Assembly: GCA_963746465.1 (NCBI GenBank)
Contig: CAVVAY010000005.1
Span: 992,001 to 1,056,000, forward strand
Direction of reading: 5' to 3'
Source: CAVVAY01 sp963746465
GTDB lineage: Bacteria > Actinomycetota > Actinomycetes > JACCUZ01
DNA length: 64,000 nucleotides
Numbering within the stretch: the first letter of the stretch is position 1; every line of letters begins with the position of its first letter. The position numbers were made by a program, and so were the translations under genes. Shown one piece after another: positions 29,709 to 38,364 of the stretch. Under the pieces are notes generated by a model. It was not told the DNA's origin and searched no databases. It saw only the letters and a program-made list of their open reading frames with translations.

Positions 29709-30902
29709 GTGTCCCGCCGCCTGTTCACCTCGGAGTCCGTCACCGAGGGTCACCCGGACAAGATCGCCGACCAGATCAGCGACTCGATCCTGGACGCCCT
29801 GCTCACTGAGGACCCCAAGAGCCGGGTCGCGGTCGAGACCCTGATCATGACCGGCCAGGTGCACGTAGCCGGCGAGGTCACCACGGCCGGGTACGCCGAC
29901 ATCCCCGGCATCGTGCGCAAGCGCATCCTGGAGATCGGCTACGACTCCTCGGCGAAGGGCTTCGACGGCCACTCCTGCGGCGTCTCGATCTCGATCGGCT
30001 CGCAGTCCCCGGACATCGCCCAGGGCGTCGACGACGCCTACGAGCACCGGGCCGAAGGGGACGAGGACCCGCTGGACCGCCAGGGTGCCGGCGACCAGGG
30101 GCTGATGTTCGGCTACGCCTGCGACGACACCCCCGAGCTGATGCCGCTGCCGGTGTGGCTCGCCCACCGGCTCGCCCAGCAGCTCACCGCGGTCCGCAAG
30201 GACGGCGCGGTCCCGTACCTGCGCCCGGACGGCAAGACGCAGGTCACCATCGAGTACGACGGCGACCGCGCGGTGCGCCTGGACACCGTGGTGGTCTCCA
30301 GCCAGCACGCCGCCGACATCTCGCTCGACTCGATGCTGCAGCCGGACATCGCCGAGCAGGTCGTCAAGCCGGTGCTGGACGGGCTGGACATCTCCACCGA
30401 GGGGTTCCGGCTGCTGGTCAACCCGACCGGCCGGTTCGAGATCGGCGGCCCGATGGGTGACGCCGGCCTGACCGGGCGCAAGATCATCGTCGACACGTAC
30501 GGCGGCATGGCCCGCCACGGAGGCGGCGCCTTCTCCGGCAAGGACCCCTCCAAGGTCGACCGGTCGGCCGCCTACGCCATGCGCTGGGTCGCCAAGAACG
30601 TCGTCGCCGCCGGGCTCGCCCGACGCTGCGAGGTGCAGGTGGCCTACGCGATCGGCAAGGCGCACCCGGTCGGGTTGTTCGTCGAGACGTTCGGCACCGA
30701 GACCGTGCCGGTCGACGCCATCCAGACCGCGGTGACCGACGTGTTCGACCTCCGGCCGGCGGCGATCATCCGCGACCTCGACCTGCTCCGGCCGATCTAC
30801 GCCCAGACCGCGGCGTACGGCCACTTCGGCCGCGAGCTGCCGGACTTCTCCTGGGAGCGCACCGACCGGGTCGACGCCCTCAAGGCCGCCACCTCGTCCT
30901 GA
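29709..30902 (+). CDS. metK: S-adenosylmethionine synthetase
   Basis: 397 aa. Makes SAM from methionine and ATP. ESVTEGHPDKIADQISDSI at the N-terminus, GAGDQGLMFGYA in the middle, and the GGGAFSGKDPSKVDRSAAY P-loop-like motif. AGGAG precedes GTG 29709; the upstream frame is a shadow of coaBC. Cytosolic homotetramer. Confidence 0.97.
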   Translation: MSRRLFTSESVTEGHPDKIADQISDSILDALLTEDPKSRVAVETLIMTGQVHVAGEVTTAGYADIPGIVRKRILEIGYDSSAKGFDGHSCGVSISIGSQSPDIAQGVDDAYEHRAEGDEDPLDRQGAGDQGLMFGYACDDTPELMPLPVWLAHRLAQQLTAVRKDGAVPYLRPDGKTQVTIEYDGDRAVRLDTVVVSSQHAADISLDSMLQPDIAEQVVKPVLDGLDISTEGFRLLVNPTGRFEIGGPMGDAGLTGRKIIVDTYGGMARHGGGAFSGKDPSKVDRSAAYAMRWVAKNVVAAGLARRCEVQVAYAIGKAHPVGLFVETFGTETVPVDAIQTAVTDVFDLRPAAIIRDLDLLRPIYAQTAAYGHFGRELPDFSWERTDRVDALKAATSS

Positions 30903-30953
30903 CGGCGCGCCGCGCGGTCGGCGGTGTCCAGGGGGTGATGGTGGGATGACGGG

Positions 30954-32996
30954 GTGACCACAGGCGCCGGACCGGGGACCGAGCCCGAGCAGCTGGCTCT
31001 GGTGCGCACGACGGTCCGCGCCGCCCGCACCCGCCCGCCGAAGCCGCGGCCGGAGCAGGCAGCCGACCGACCGGTGGCTCGGGTCGCGGTCGACGTCGGC
31101 CTCGCGCACCTCGACCGGCTGTTCGACTTCCTGGTCCCCGAAGCCCTGTCGGAGTCGGCGCGGCCCGGTGTCCGGGTCCGGGTCCGGTTCTCCGGCCGAT
31201 TGGTGGACGGATATCTCACCGAGCGGGTGGCCGACAGCGAGCACGCCGGGCGGCTGGCGTTCCTGGACAAGGTGGTGTCGGCCGAGCCGGTCCTCGCGCC
31301 CGAGGTCCTTCGGCTCGCCCGGGACGTCGCCGACCGTTACGCCGGCACGCTGGCCGACGTGCTCCGGCTGGCGGTGCCGCCTCGGCACGCCAAGGTCGAG
31401 ACCACCACCGGTGAGGCTTTCGAGCCGCCCGCACCGCCGGGCCGGCCCGACCCCGGGGGCTGGGCACGCTACGACTCCGGAGCCGCGCTGCTCGACGCCG
31501 TTCACGCCGGGGCCACCGTCCGCGCGGTGTGGTCTGCCCTGCCCGGTCCGACCTGGCCGGACGAGGTCGCCCGGCTGGTGGTCACCGCGCTGGCCGGCGA
31601 CCGCGGAGCACTGGTGGTGCTGCCCGACCACCGCGACGTCGACCGGGTCGACGCCGCGCTCACCGCCCTGCTCGGCCCCGGCCAGCACGTCGTCCTCAGC
31701 GCCGATGCCGGCCCCGCCGAGCGCTACCGGCGCTGGCTGCGGGTCCGCCGCGGTCAGGTGCGCGCGGTGCTCGGCACCCGGGCCGCGATGTTCGCACCGG
31801 TCCACGACCTCGGCCTGGCCGTGGTCTGGGACGACGGCGACGACCTGCACGCCGAGCCGCGGGCGCCCTACCCCCATGTGCGCTCCGTCCTGGCGCTGCG
31901 ATCGACCGGCGAGGGTGCCGCCCTGGTGGTCGCCGGGCTCGCCCGCACGGCCGAGGGCGCCGGGTTGGTCCGCTCCGGCTGGGCCCGGGCGGTCGCGGCG
32001 CCCCGCGAGGCCGTCCGCCGCACCGCGCCGGCGGTGCGGGCCGACAGCGCCGCCGACCACCCCGCCGACGACGGCGTCCGCGGCGCCCGGTTGCCGACCC
32101 TGGCCTGGCGCACCGCTCACCAGGCGCTGGAGCGCGGCCCGGTGCTTGTCCAGGTGCCGCGCGGCGGCTACCTCCCCGGCCTGGCCTGCGCCACCTGCCG
32201 GGCCCCGGCCCGCTGCCCCGCCTGCCGTGGCCCGCTGGGCAGCACCGGTGCTGACGGGGTCCCGGCCTGCCGCTGGTGCGGGGTCCCGGCGGTCGGGTGG
32301 GCCTGCGCCTCCTGCGACGGCCGGCGGCTGCGCGCGACCGTGGTGGGGTCACGGCGCACCGCGGAGGAGCTCGGCCGGGCCTTCCCGCGCACGCCGGTCC
32401 GCACCAGCGGGGCCGCCGGCGACGTGCTCGCCTCGGTCGGGCCGGAGCCGGCGCTGGTCGTGGCGACTCCCGGGGCCGAGCCGGTCGCCGAGGGCGGCTA
32501 TGCCGCCGCGCTCCTGCTCGACGGCTGGGCGCTGCTGGGTCGCCCGGACCTGCGCGCCGCGGAGGAGGCCCTGCGTCGGTGGACAGCGGCCGCGGCGCTG
32601 GTCCGGCCCGGCCCGGACGGCGGAGCCGTCGTGGTGCTCGCCGACCCGTCGGTGCCGGCCGTGCAGGCGCTGGTCCGCTGGGACCACGCCGGCTTCGCCG
32701 ACCGCGAGCTGGACGAGCGGGCCGCGCTGCGGCTGCCACCTGAGGCGCGGATGGCCTCGCTCACCGGCCCACCGGACGCGCTGGCCGGCTTCCTGGCCGC
32801 CGCCGAGCTGCCCGAGCAGGCCGAAGTCCTCGGTCCGGTGCCCGCCGGACCCGGGCTGCAGCGGTTCCTGGTCCGGGCTCCGCGGGTCGTCTGGCCCCCG
32901 ACGACCGGGGCGCTGAAGGCGGCCGCCGGCGTCCGGAGCGCGCACAAGGACGCCGGGTCGGTCCGGCTCCAGGTCGACCCCCTGGAGATCGCATGA
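30954..32996 (+). CDS. priA: Primosomal protein PriA, helicase-deficient actinobacterial type
   Basis: 680 aa. Replication-restart factor. The 3' DNA-binding domain (ARVAVDVGLAHLDRLFDFLVPE) and the paired CxxC zinc region (CATCRAPARCPACRG, CRWCGVPAVGWACASC, residues about 407-452) are present. The Walker A site expected as GxTGSGKT reads ALPGPTWPD and the DEAH box reads WDDGDD, so ATPase and helicase activity are probably absent, as annotated for M. tuberculosis PriA. It may act as a fork-binding scaffold. Overlaps the HAD gene by ATGA. Confidence 0.92.
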   Translation: MTTGAGPGTEPEQLALVRTTVRAARTRPPKPRPEQAADRPVARVAVDVGLAHLDRLFDFLVPEALSESARPGVRVRVRFSGRLVDGYLTERVADSEHAGRLAFLDKVVSAEPVLAPEVLRLARDVADRYAGTLADVLRLAVPPRHAKVETTTGEAFEPPAPPGRPDPGGWARYDSGAALLDAVHAGATVRAVWSALPGPTWPDEVARLVVTALAGDRGALVVLPDHRDVDRVDAALTALLGPGQHVVLSADAGPAERYRRWLRVRRGQVRAVLGTRAAMFAPVHDLGLAVVWDDGDDLHAEPRAPYPHVRSVLALRSTGEGAALVVAGLARTAEGAGLVRSGWARAVAAPREAVRRTAPAVRADSAADHPADDGVRGARLPTLAWRTAHQALERGPVLVQVPRGGYLPGLACATCRAPARCPACRGPLGSTGADGVPACRWCGVPAVGWACASCDGRRLRATVVGSRRTAEELGRAFPRTPVRTSGAAGDVLASVGPEPALVVATPGAEPVAEGGYAAALLLDGWALLGRPDLRAAEEALRRWTAAAALVRPGPDGGAVVVLADPSVPAVQALVRWDHAGFADRELDERAALRLPPEARMASLTGPPDALAGFLAAAELPEQAEVLGPVPAGPGLQRFLVRAPRVVWPPTTGALKAAAGVRSAHKDAGSVRLQVDPLEIA

Positions 32997-33649
32997 GAAC
33001 TCCTAGCACGCCGCGGAGGCGGAACGCCGCCGTGCCGACGACCGTGGTCTTCGACCTCGGCGGCGTCCTGATCGAGTGGGACCCGCGCCACCTGTACCGG
33101 CAGCTGATGCCCGACGACGAGGTCGAGGCCTTCCTCGAGGAGATCGGCTTCGCCGCCTGGAACCACGCCCAGGACGCCGGAGGCAGCTGGGCCAGCGCCG
33201 TCGAGGAGCTCGCCGCCCGGCACCCCGAGCGCCGCGACCTGATCGCGGCCTACCCGGCGCGGTTCCCCGAGACCCTGGCCGGCGCGGTGCCAGGCTCGGT
33301 GGAGGTGCTGCGCGACCTGCACGAGGCGGGGGTGCGGCTGCTGGCCCTCACGAACTGGTCGGCCGAGACCTACCCGCACGCCGTGGCGACCTTCGAGTTC
33401 CTGTCGCTGTTCGAGGACGTCATGGTGTCCGGCGTGGAAGGTGTCGCCAAGCCCGATCCGGCGGTCTTCCGGCTGCTCCTGGAGCGCTTCCGCCTGAACC
33501 CGGCGGCGACGGTGTTCGTCGACGACTCGCTCGCCAACATCGCGGCGGCGGCCGCGGTCGGGCTGCGCGGGGTGCTGTTCCAGGACGCCGACGCCCTGCG
33601 CGCCGACCTCAGCCGGCTGGGTCTGCTCGACGGTGCCGGATCAGGCTGA
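32993..33649 (+). CDS. HAD-superfamily phosphatase-like hydrolase
   Basis: 218 aa. Motif I VVFDLGGVLIEWD has the nucleophile Asp but Gly at the usual DxD second position, as in the HAD-IA subgroup with DLGGV. Motif II Thr in LALTNWS, motif III Lys in GVAKPDP, motif IV FVDDSLANI. The cap region (residues about 30-90) is helical, C1 type. Substrate unknown; sugar phosphates or haloacids are typical. ATG 32993 overlaps priA; GTG 33032 is a possible shorter start. Converges on and overlaps the next gene by 41 bases. Confidence 0.82.
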   Translation: MRTPSTPRRRNAAVPTTVVFDLGGVLIEWDPRHLYRQLMPDDEVEAFLEEIGFAAWNHAQDAGGSWASAVEELAARHPERRDLIAAYPARFPETLAGAVPGSVEVLRDLHEAGVRLLALTNWSAETYPHAVATFEFLSLFEDVMVSGVEGVAKPDPAVFRLLLERFRLNPAATVFVDDSLANIAAAAAVGLRGVLFQDADALRADLSRLGLLDGAGSG

Positions 33650-34274
33650 CCCCGTCCCGCACGGTCAGCATCACCACCTCGACCCGGTCGTCGGCCAGCA
33701 CCCGGTCGTTGAACTCCTTGATCGCCGCGGTGTCCGGGTCGGTCGTGGCCGGGTCGAGCGGCCGCCCGCTCCAGAGCACGTTGTCGACCAGGATCACTCC
33801 CTCGGGGGATAGCTTCGGGAGGGTGGCGTCGTAGTAGTCCTGGTAGCCGGTCTTGTCGGCGTCGATGAAGACCAGGTCGAACGGCCCGGACAGCGACTCG
33901 ATGGTCTCCAGCGCCGGCCCGGACCGCACCTCGATCCGGTCGGCGTACCGGCTCGCCGCGATGTGCCGCCGGGCGATCGCGAGATGCTCCTCGCTGATGT
34001 CGCAGGTGATGATGCGTCCGCCGGCCGGCAGGGTCTCGGCCATCGACAGCGCGCTGTAGCCGGTGAACGTGCCGATCTCGAGCACGCTGGTCGGGCGCAG
34101 CATCGCCACCAGCGCCGCCAGCAACCGGCCCTCGAGGGTGCCGACCATCATCGTCGGTGCCCGGGTGGCATTCCGCGTCTCCTCTGCCAGGGCGGCGAAC
34201 CAGGGCGGCTCGGGCGACGTGTGCTCGACGGCGTACTGCTCGATGCGTGGGTCAGCGATGTCGATGTCGGTCAT
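33609..34274 (-). CDS. SAM-dependent O-methyltransferase (catechol/caffeoyl-CoA type)
   Basis: 221 aa. Class I methyltransferase of the O-methyltransferase 3 family. SAM motif VLEIGTFTGYSALSMAETL (residues about 66-84), FDLVFIDADKTGYQDYYD with the metal-binding Asp pair, and ILVDNVLWSG are diagnostic of cation-dependent small enzymes. The ATG at 34274 is preferred; the in-frame extension to 34370 runs into the def promoter and lacks conserved residues. Substrate unknown. Confidence 0.86.
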   Translation of the reverse strand: MTDIDIADPRIEQYAVEHTSPEPPWFAALAEETRNATRAPTMMVGTLEGRLLAALVAMLRPTSVLEIGTFTGYSALSMAETLPAGGRIITCDISEEHLAIARRHIAASRYADRIEVRSGPALETIESLSGPFDLVFIDADKTGYQDYYDATLPKLSPEGVILVDNVLWSGRPLDPATTDPDTAAIKEFNDRVLADDRVEVVMLTVRDGVSLIRHRRADPAG

Positions 34275-34330
34275 GAGCCCATCTGACCGTGTCCGCGCGT
34301 GGCTGGGAAGAGCACGGTCGCCGACCTTCG

Positions 34331-34336
34331 TAGACT
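34331..34336 (+). promoter_or_regulatory. Possible -10 box of def
   Basis: TAGACT giving a leader of about 30 bases with GAGGAG before GTG 34373. Same hexamer as before rpe and metK. Confidence 0.4.
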
Positions 34337-34372
34337 GGAGCGAGTCCGACGTCGTCCGCGCGAGGAGCATCC

Positions 34373-34918
34373 GTGTCCGTCCAGCCCATCCGGCTCTTCG
34401 GCGACCCGGTGCTGCGCACCCCGGCCGAGCCGGTCGTCGACTTCGACAAGGAGCTGCGGACGCTGGTGCGGGACCTGTCCGAGACCATGCTCGACGCTCC
34501 GGGGGTGGGCCTGGCGGCCCCGCAGATCGGGGTCGGCCTGCGGGTCTTCACCTACCACGTCGACGACACCCTGGGTCACCTGATCAACCCGAGCCTGGAC
34601 CTCACCGACGAGGAGCAGGAGGACGACGAGGGCTGCCTGTCGTTCCCCGGCCTGGCCTTCCCGACGGTCCGTGCGTACGGCGTGGTGGCCAAGGGCTTCG
34701 ACATGCACGGCGAGCCGGTGACCATCGAGGGCACCGAGCTGCTGGCCCGCTGCGTGCAGCACGAGACCGACCACCTGGACGGCATCCTGTTCATCGACCG
34801 GTTGGACAAGGCGCAGCGGAAGGCCGCGCTCAAGGCCATCCGGGAGGCCGACTGGGCCGGCGAGACCGCACCCCCGGTCAAGCTGTCGCCGCACGCGATG
34901 CACGGCCGAGCGCTCTAA
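34373..34918 (+). CDS. def: Peptide deformylase
   Basis: 181-aa metalloenzyme that removes formyl from nascent N-termini. The three family motifs are intact: GVGLAAPQIG (residues about 44-53), EGCLSFPG (Cys metal ligand) and QHETDHLDG (two His ligands and catalytic Glu). Followed six bases later by fmt, the enzyme that adds the formyl group to initiator tRNA, the usual pair. Confidence 0.96.
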   Translation: MSVQPIRLFGDPVLRTPAEPVVDFDKELRTLVRDLSETMLDAPGVGLAAPQIGVGLRVFTYHVDDTLGHLINPSLDLTDEEQEDDEGCLSFPGLAFPTVRAYGVVAKGFDMHGEPVTIEGTELLARCVQHETDHLDGILFIDRLDKAQRKAALKAIREADWAGETAPPVKLSPHAMHGRAL

Positions 34919-34924
34919 CTCCCG

Positions 34925-35851
34925 ATGCGCCTCGTGTTCGCCGGCACCCCCGAGGTCGCCGTTCCGGCGCTGGACGCCCTGCTCGACTCGTCGCACGAGG
35001 TCGTTGCCGTCCTGACCCGCCCGGACGCCCGCACCGGCCGCGGCCGCCGCGAGGCTGCGTCGCCGGTCGCCCGCCGCGCCGCCGAGGCCGGCATCGAGAC
35101 CCTGAAAGCGGCCCGCGCCGGCGACGACGGGCTGCACGACCGGCTGCGCGAGCTCGCGCCGGACTGCTGCCCGGTCGTCGCGTACGGCGCGCTGGTGCCG
35201 CGCCGCCTGCTGGACCTGCCGTCGCACGGCTGGCTGAACCTGCACTTCTCGCTGCTGCCCGCCTGGCGCGGGGCCGCCCCCGTGCAGCACGCGATCCTGC
35301 ACGGCGACGACCTGACCGGCGCCTCGGTGTTCCAGCTGGAGGAGGGCCTGGACACCGGGCCGGTGCTGTCGGTCATGACCGAGCCGATCGGCCCGCGCGA
35401 CACCGGCGGCGACCTGCTCGGCCGGCTCGCGACCGCCGGGGCGGGTCTGCTGGTGGCCACCCTCGACGCCCTCGAGCGCGGCGAGCTCATCGCCCAGCCG
35501 CAACCAGCCGAGGGGGTCAGCCTGGCGCCCAAGATCACGGTCGAGGACGCCCGGGTCGACTGGTCCACGCCGGCGTTCCACGTCGACCGGCTGGTCCGCG
35601 CCTGCACGCCGGCCCCGGGAGCCTGGACCACCTGGGCCGACGAGCGGCTCGGCCTCGGCCCGGTCGAGCCGGCCGAGGCAGCGGACCTGGCTGCCGGTCA
35701 GGTCCGGGTCGGGCGGCGGGATGTCCTGGTCGGCACGGGTGACGGCCGCTCGGTCCGGCTCGGCGAGGTACGGCCGGCCGGCCGACGGCCGATGGCTGCC
35801 GACGCGTGGGCGCGCGGCGTCCGGGACCTCGACGGGGGGACCCTGACATGA
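34925..35851 (+). CDS. fmt: Methionyl-tRNA formyltransferase
   Basis: 308 aa. Transfers formyl from 10-formyl-THF to Met-tRNAi. N-terminal fold RLVFAGTPEVAVPALDAL; catalytic region LNLHFSLLPAWRGAAPVQHAI (usually NLHPSLLP; Phe replaces Pro here); ELEEGLDTGPV-type motif present as QLEEGLDTGPVL. The C-terminal OB-like tRNA-binding domain begins near 205. Stop overlaps the rsmB start. Confidence 0.95.
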   Translation: MRLVFAGTPEVAVPALDALLDSSHEVVAVLTRPDARTGRGRREAASPVARRAAEAGIETLKAARAGDDGLHDRLRELAPDCCPVVAYGALVPRRLLDLPSHGWLNLHFSLLPAWRGAAPVQHAILHGDDLTGASVFQLEEGLDTGPVLSVMTEPIGPRDTGGDLLGRLATAGAGLLVATLDALERGELIAQPQPAEGVSLAPKITVEDARVDWSTPAFHVDRLVRACTPAPGAWTTWADERLGLGPVEPAEAADLAAGQVRVGRRDVLVGTGDGRSVRLGEVRPAGRRPMAADAWARGVRDLDGGTLT

Positions 35852-37247
35852 CCGGTCCGCCGCGCGCGGCACAGCGCCAACGCCCCCCGCGCCGCGGGAA
35901 GCCGCGTCCCGACGCGCCTCGCCGGGTCGCCTTCGAGCTGCTCCGGGCGGTCGCCGAACGCGATGCCTACGCCAACCTGACCCTGCCGGGTCTGCTGCGG
36001 GACCGTGGTCTGGAGGGCCGCGACGCGGCCTTCGCGACCGAGCTCGGCTACGGCACGCTGCGCGGCCGGGGGACGTACGACGCGGTGCTGGCCGGCTGCG
36101 TCGACCGGCCGCTGGCCCAGGTCGACGGTCCGGTGCTCGACCTGCTGCGCCTCGGTGCCCACCAGCTGCTCGCCATGCGGGTGCCGTCGCACGCCGCGGT
36201 GGGCGCCACTGTCGAGCTGGCCCGGGCCGTCGCGGGGGAGGGGCGCAGCTCGTTCGTCAACGCCGTGCTCCGACGGGTCGGTCGCCAGGACCTGGCCGGC
36301 TGGCTGGCCGAGGTCGCGCCGCCCTACGACGCCGACCCGGTCGGCCACCTCGCGGTCGTGCACTCGCACCCGCGGTGGGTGGTCTCGGCACTGCGCGACG
36401 CCCTGGGCGGTGACGTGGAGGAGACGGCAGCGATGCTGGCCGCCGACAACGCCGCACCACAGGTGACGCTGGTGGCCAGACCCGGTCGGGCCGAGGTCGC
36501 CGAGCTGCTGGCCGCCGGGGCCGGGCCGGGCCGCTGGTCGCCGTACGCCGCGGTGCTGCCGGGAGGCGACCCGGGCGCCATCCCGGCCGTGCGCGAGGGC
36601 CGGGCCGGTGTCCAGGACGAGGGCAGCCAGCTGGTCGCAGTCGCGCTGGCAGCCGCGCCGCTGTCCGGCTCTGACCAGCGCTGGCTGGACCTGTGCGCCG
36701 GGCCCGGCGGGAAGGCCGCCCTGCTCGCGGCGCTGGCGCGAGGACCGGGGAGCGGTGCTGCTGGCTGCCGAGCTGGCCCCGCACCGGGCCACGCTGGTGC
36801 GCCACGCGCTCGGCCCGGCCGGCGCGGTGGTCGTCGCCGACGGACGCGTCCCGGCGTGGCAGCCGGGCAGCTTCGACCGGGTGCTGGTCGACGCCCCGTG
36901 CACCGGCCTGGGCGCCCTGCGCCGGCGGCCTGAGGCGCGCTGGCGGCGGCAGCCGGCGGACGTCGCCGGGCTCGCCGGGCTGCAGCGCGAGCTGCTCGCA
37001 CGGTGCCCTCGGCGCGGTCCGGCCCGGCGGGCTGGTGGCCTACGCCACCTGCTCGCCGCACCTGGCCGAGACCCGCACGGTGGTCGCCGACGTGCTGCGA
37101 CGGCACCCGGGTGCCGCGCAGGTGGACGCCCGCCCGCTGATGCCCGGCGTACCCGATCTGGGTGCCGGTCCGGACGTGCAGCTGTGGCCGCACCGGCACG
37201 GGACCGACGCGATGTACCTCGCGCTGCTGCGGCGGGGCGCGCCCTAG
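35848..37247 (+). pseudogene. rsmB: 16S rRNA m5C967 methyltransferase RsmB, two +1 frameshifts as read
   Basis: The complete RsmB (NusB-like domain plus SAM methyltransferase) is encoded in three frames. Frame 1 runs from ATG 35848 through WLDLCAGPGGKAALLAALAR; one extra base near 36741 moves to DRGAVLLAAELAPHRATLV through the catalytic VDAPCTGLGALRR; another extra base near 37004 (CGG-T-GCC) moves to GAVRPGGLVAYATCSPHLAE. Both catalytic cysteines and all motifs survive, and no other stop occurs. Sequencing or assembly error is more likely than decay, but as written it cannot make one protein. Operon-coupled to fmt. Confidence 0.85.
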
Positions 37248-37250
37248 ACT
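37245..37250 (+). promoter_or_regulatory. Leaderless -10 box of rpe
   Basis: TAGACT, eight bases before ATG 37259 and overlapping the rsmB stop. Confidence 0.45.
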
Positions 37251-37258
37251 CCGGCGCC

Positions 37259-37945
37259 ATGGGCGTCCAGATCTCCCCGAGCATCCTGTCGGCCGACTAC
37301 ACCGACCTGTCCCGCGAGGTCGCCCGGATCGCACCGGCCGCGGACTGGGTGCACGTCGACGTCATGGACAACCACTTCGTGCCGAACCTGACCATCGGCC
37401 TGCCGGTCGTCGAGCGGCTCGCCGAGGTGAGCGAGCTGCCGCTCGACGTGCACCTGATGATCGCCGACGCCGACCGCTGGGCACCCGACTACGCCGAGGC
37501 CGGGGCGCGCAGCGTCACCTTCCACGTCGAGGCGGCCACGGCACCGGTGCGGCTGGCCCGCACCCTGCGAGGGCTCGGCGTACGGGCCGGGATGGCGCTG
37601 CGGCCGGCGACACCGGTCGAGCCGTACGCCGACCTGCTGGCCGAGCTGGACATGCTGCTGCTCATGACGGTGGAGCCGGGTTTCGGCGGCCAGGCGTTCC
37701 TCGACCTGGTGCTGCCGAAGATCCGCACCGCGCGCGAGCTGGTCAAGGGCCGGGACCTCGACCTCTGGATCCAGGTCGACGGCGGCGTGGGGGCCGAGAC
37801 CGTCGAGCGATGCGCCGAGGCCGGAGCCGACGTGTTCGTGGCCGGTTCGGCCGTCTACGGCGCGGACGACCCCGCGGCAGCCGTCGACGGGCTGCGCAAG
37901 CAGGCGGCCGCGGCGACCGCCGGCTCGTGGTGGGGCCAGCACTAG
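37259..37945 (+). CDS. rpe: Ribulose-phosphate 3-epimerase
   Basis: 228-aa TIM barrel interconverting ribulose 5-phosphate and xylulose 5-phosphate. SPSILSADYTDL, HVDVMDNHFVPNLTIG (metal His and catalytic Asp), HLMI, TVEPGFGGQAF and DGGVGAETV are all conserved. ATG 37259 follows a TAGACT box. In many actinobacteria rpe is followed by rib genes; here only the FMN riboswitch and a transporter remain. Confidence 0.96.
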   Translation: MGVQISPSILSADYTDLSREVARIAPAADWVHVDVMDNHFVPNLTIGLPVVERLAEVSELPLDVHLMIADADRWAPDYAEAGARSVTFHVEAATAPVRLARTLRGLGVRAGMALRPATPVEPYADLLAELDMLLLMTVEPGFGGQAFLDLVLPKIRTARELVKGRDLDLWIQVDGGVGAETVERCAEAGADVFVAGSAVYGADDPAAAVDGLRKQAAAATAGSWWGQH

Positions 37946-37991
37946 CCGGCCCTCCTACGTGGCACACTGGGCTCGACAGGTACGACGCACA

Positions 37992-38136
37992 GCGTGCTCC
38001 GGGGTCGGTGAGATTCCGAACCGGCGGTGACAGTCCGCGACCCGTCCGGGACGCAGCCAGCGATGCTACGAACCGGCCGGTTGACCCGGTGGAACTCCGG
38101 GACCGACGGTGAAAGTCCGGATGGGAGGCAGCACGC
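37992..38136 (+). ncRNA. FMN riboswitch (RFN element)
   Basis: All conserved blocks are present: GGGGTCGGTGAGATTCCGAA, CCGGCGGTGACAGTCCGCGA, GGTTGACCCGGTGGAACTCC, GACCGACGGTGAAAGTCCGG and ATGGGAGGCAGC, with a perfect 7-bp P1 (GCGTGCT 37992-37998 with AGCACGC 38130-38136). It senses FMN. Downstream hairpins such as GCCGGG-CTT-CCCGGC (38193-38207) lie before the ribosome site AGGGAG (38230-38235), so translation or termination control is possible. Confidence 0.96.
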
Positions 38137-38241
38137 CGGGCGTTCGACGCCGTCGGTGGTCTGCTGCCCCCGACGCACGTCGGCGTCCGACCGCCGGGCT
38201 TCCCGGCACCCCCGGAGCGCGCCCCAGCGAGGGAGCACCGG

Positions 38242-38364
38242 GTGGCGAGCCAGCACGAGGAAGCGGCGATGCGCCGCGCAATCGCGCTGTCCGCATCAGC
38301 CTGCTCCCCACCAGACGTCGAGCGACTGATCGCCCACCCCCCTGCACCGGAGGACCACGCATGA
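38242..38364 (+). CDS. RibD-N-terminus-like 40-aa mini-ORF under the FMN riboswitch
   Basis: GTG start with AGGGAG six bases upstream; 40 residues; its TGA overlaps the ATG of the transporter gene (GCATGA), so it is positioned to couple translation. The first half, ASQHEEAAMRRAIALSASA, resembles the opening helix of RibD (riboflavin-specific deaminase), where MRRA-x-LA precedes the SPNP motif. After that the reading departs (CSPPDVERLIAHPPAPEDHA), and no deaminase zinc motif follows. I infer a deletion remnant of ribD kept as a leader cistron; chance similarity is possible as the match is short. Confidence 0.5.
   Translation: MASQHEEAAMRRAIALSASACSPPDVERLIAHPPAPEDHA

Noticed and set aside
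37981..38240. tRNA-like or thiamine riboswitch in the rpe-transporter gap
   Set aside because: All blocks match the FMN element; no THI-box features.
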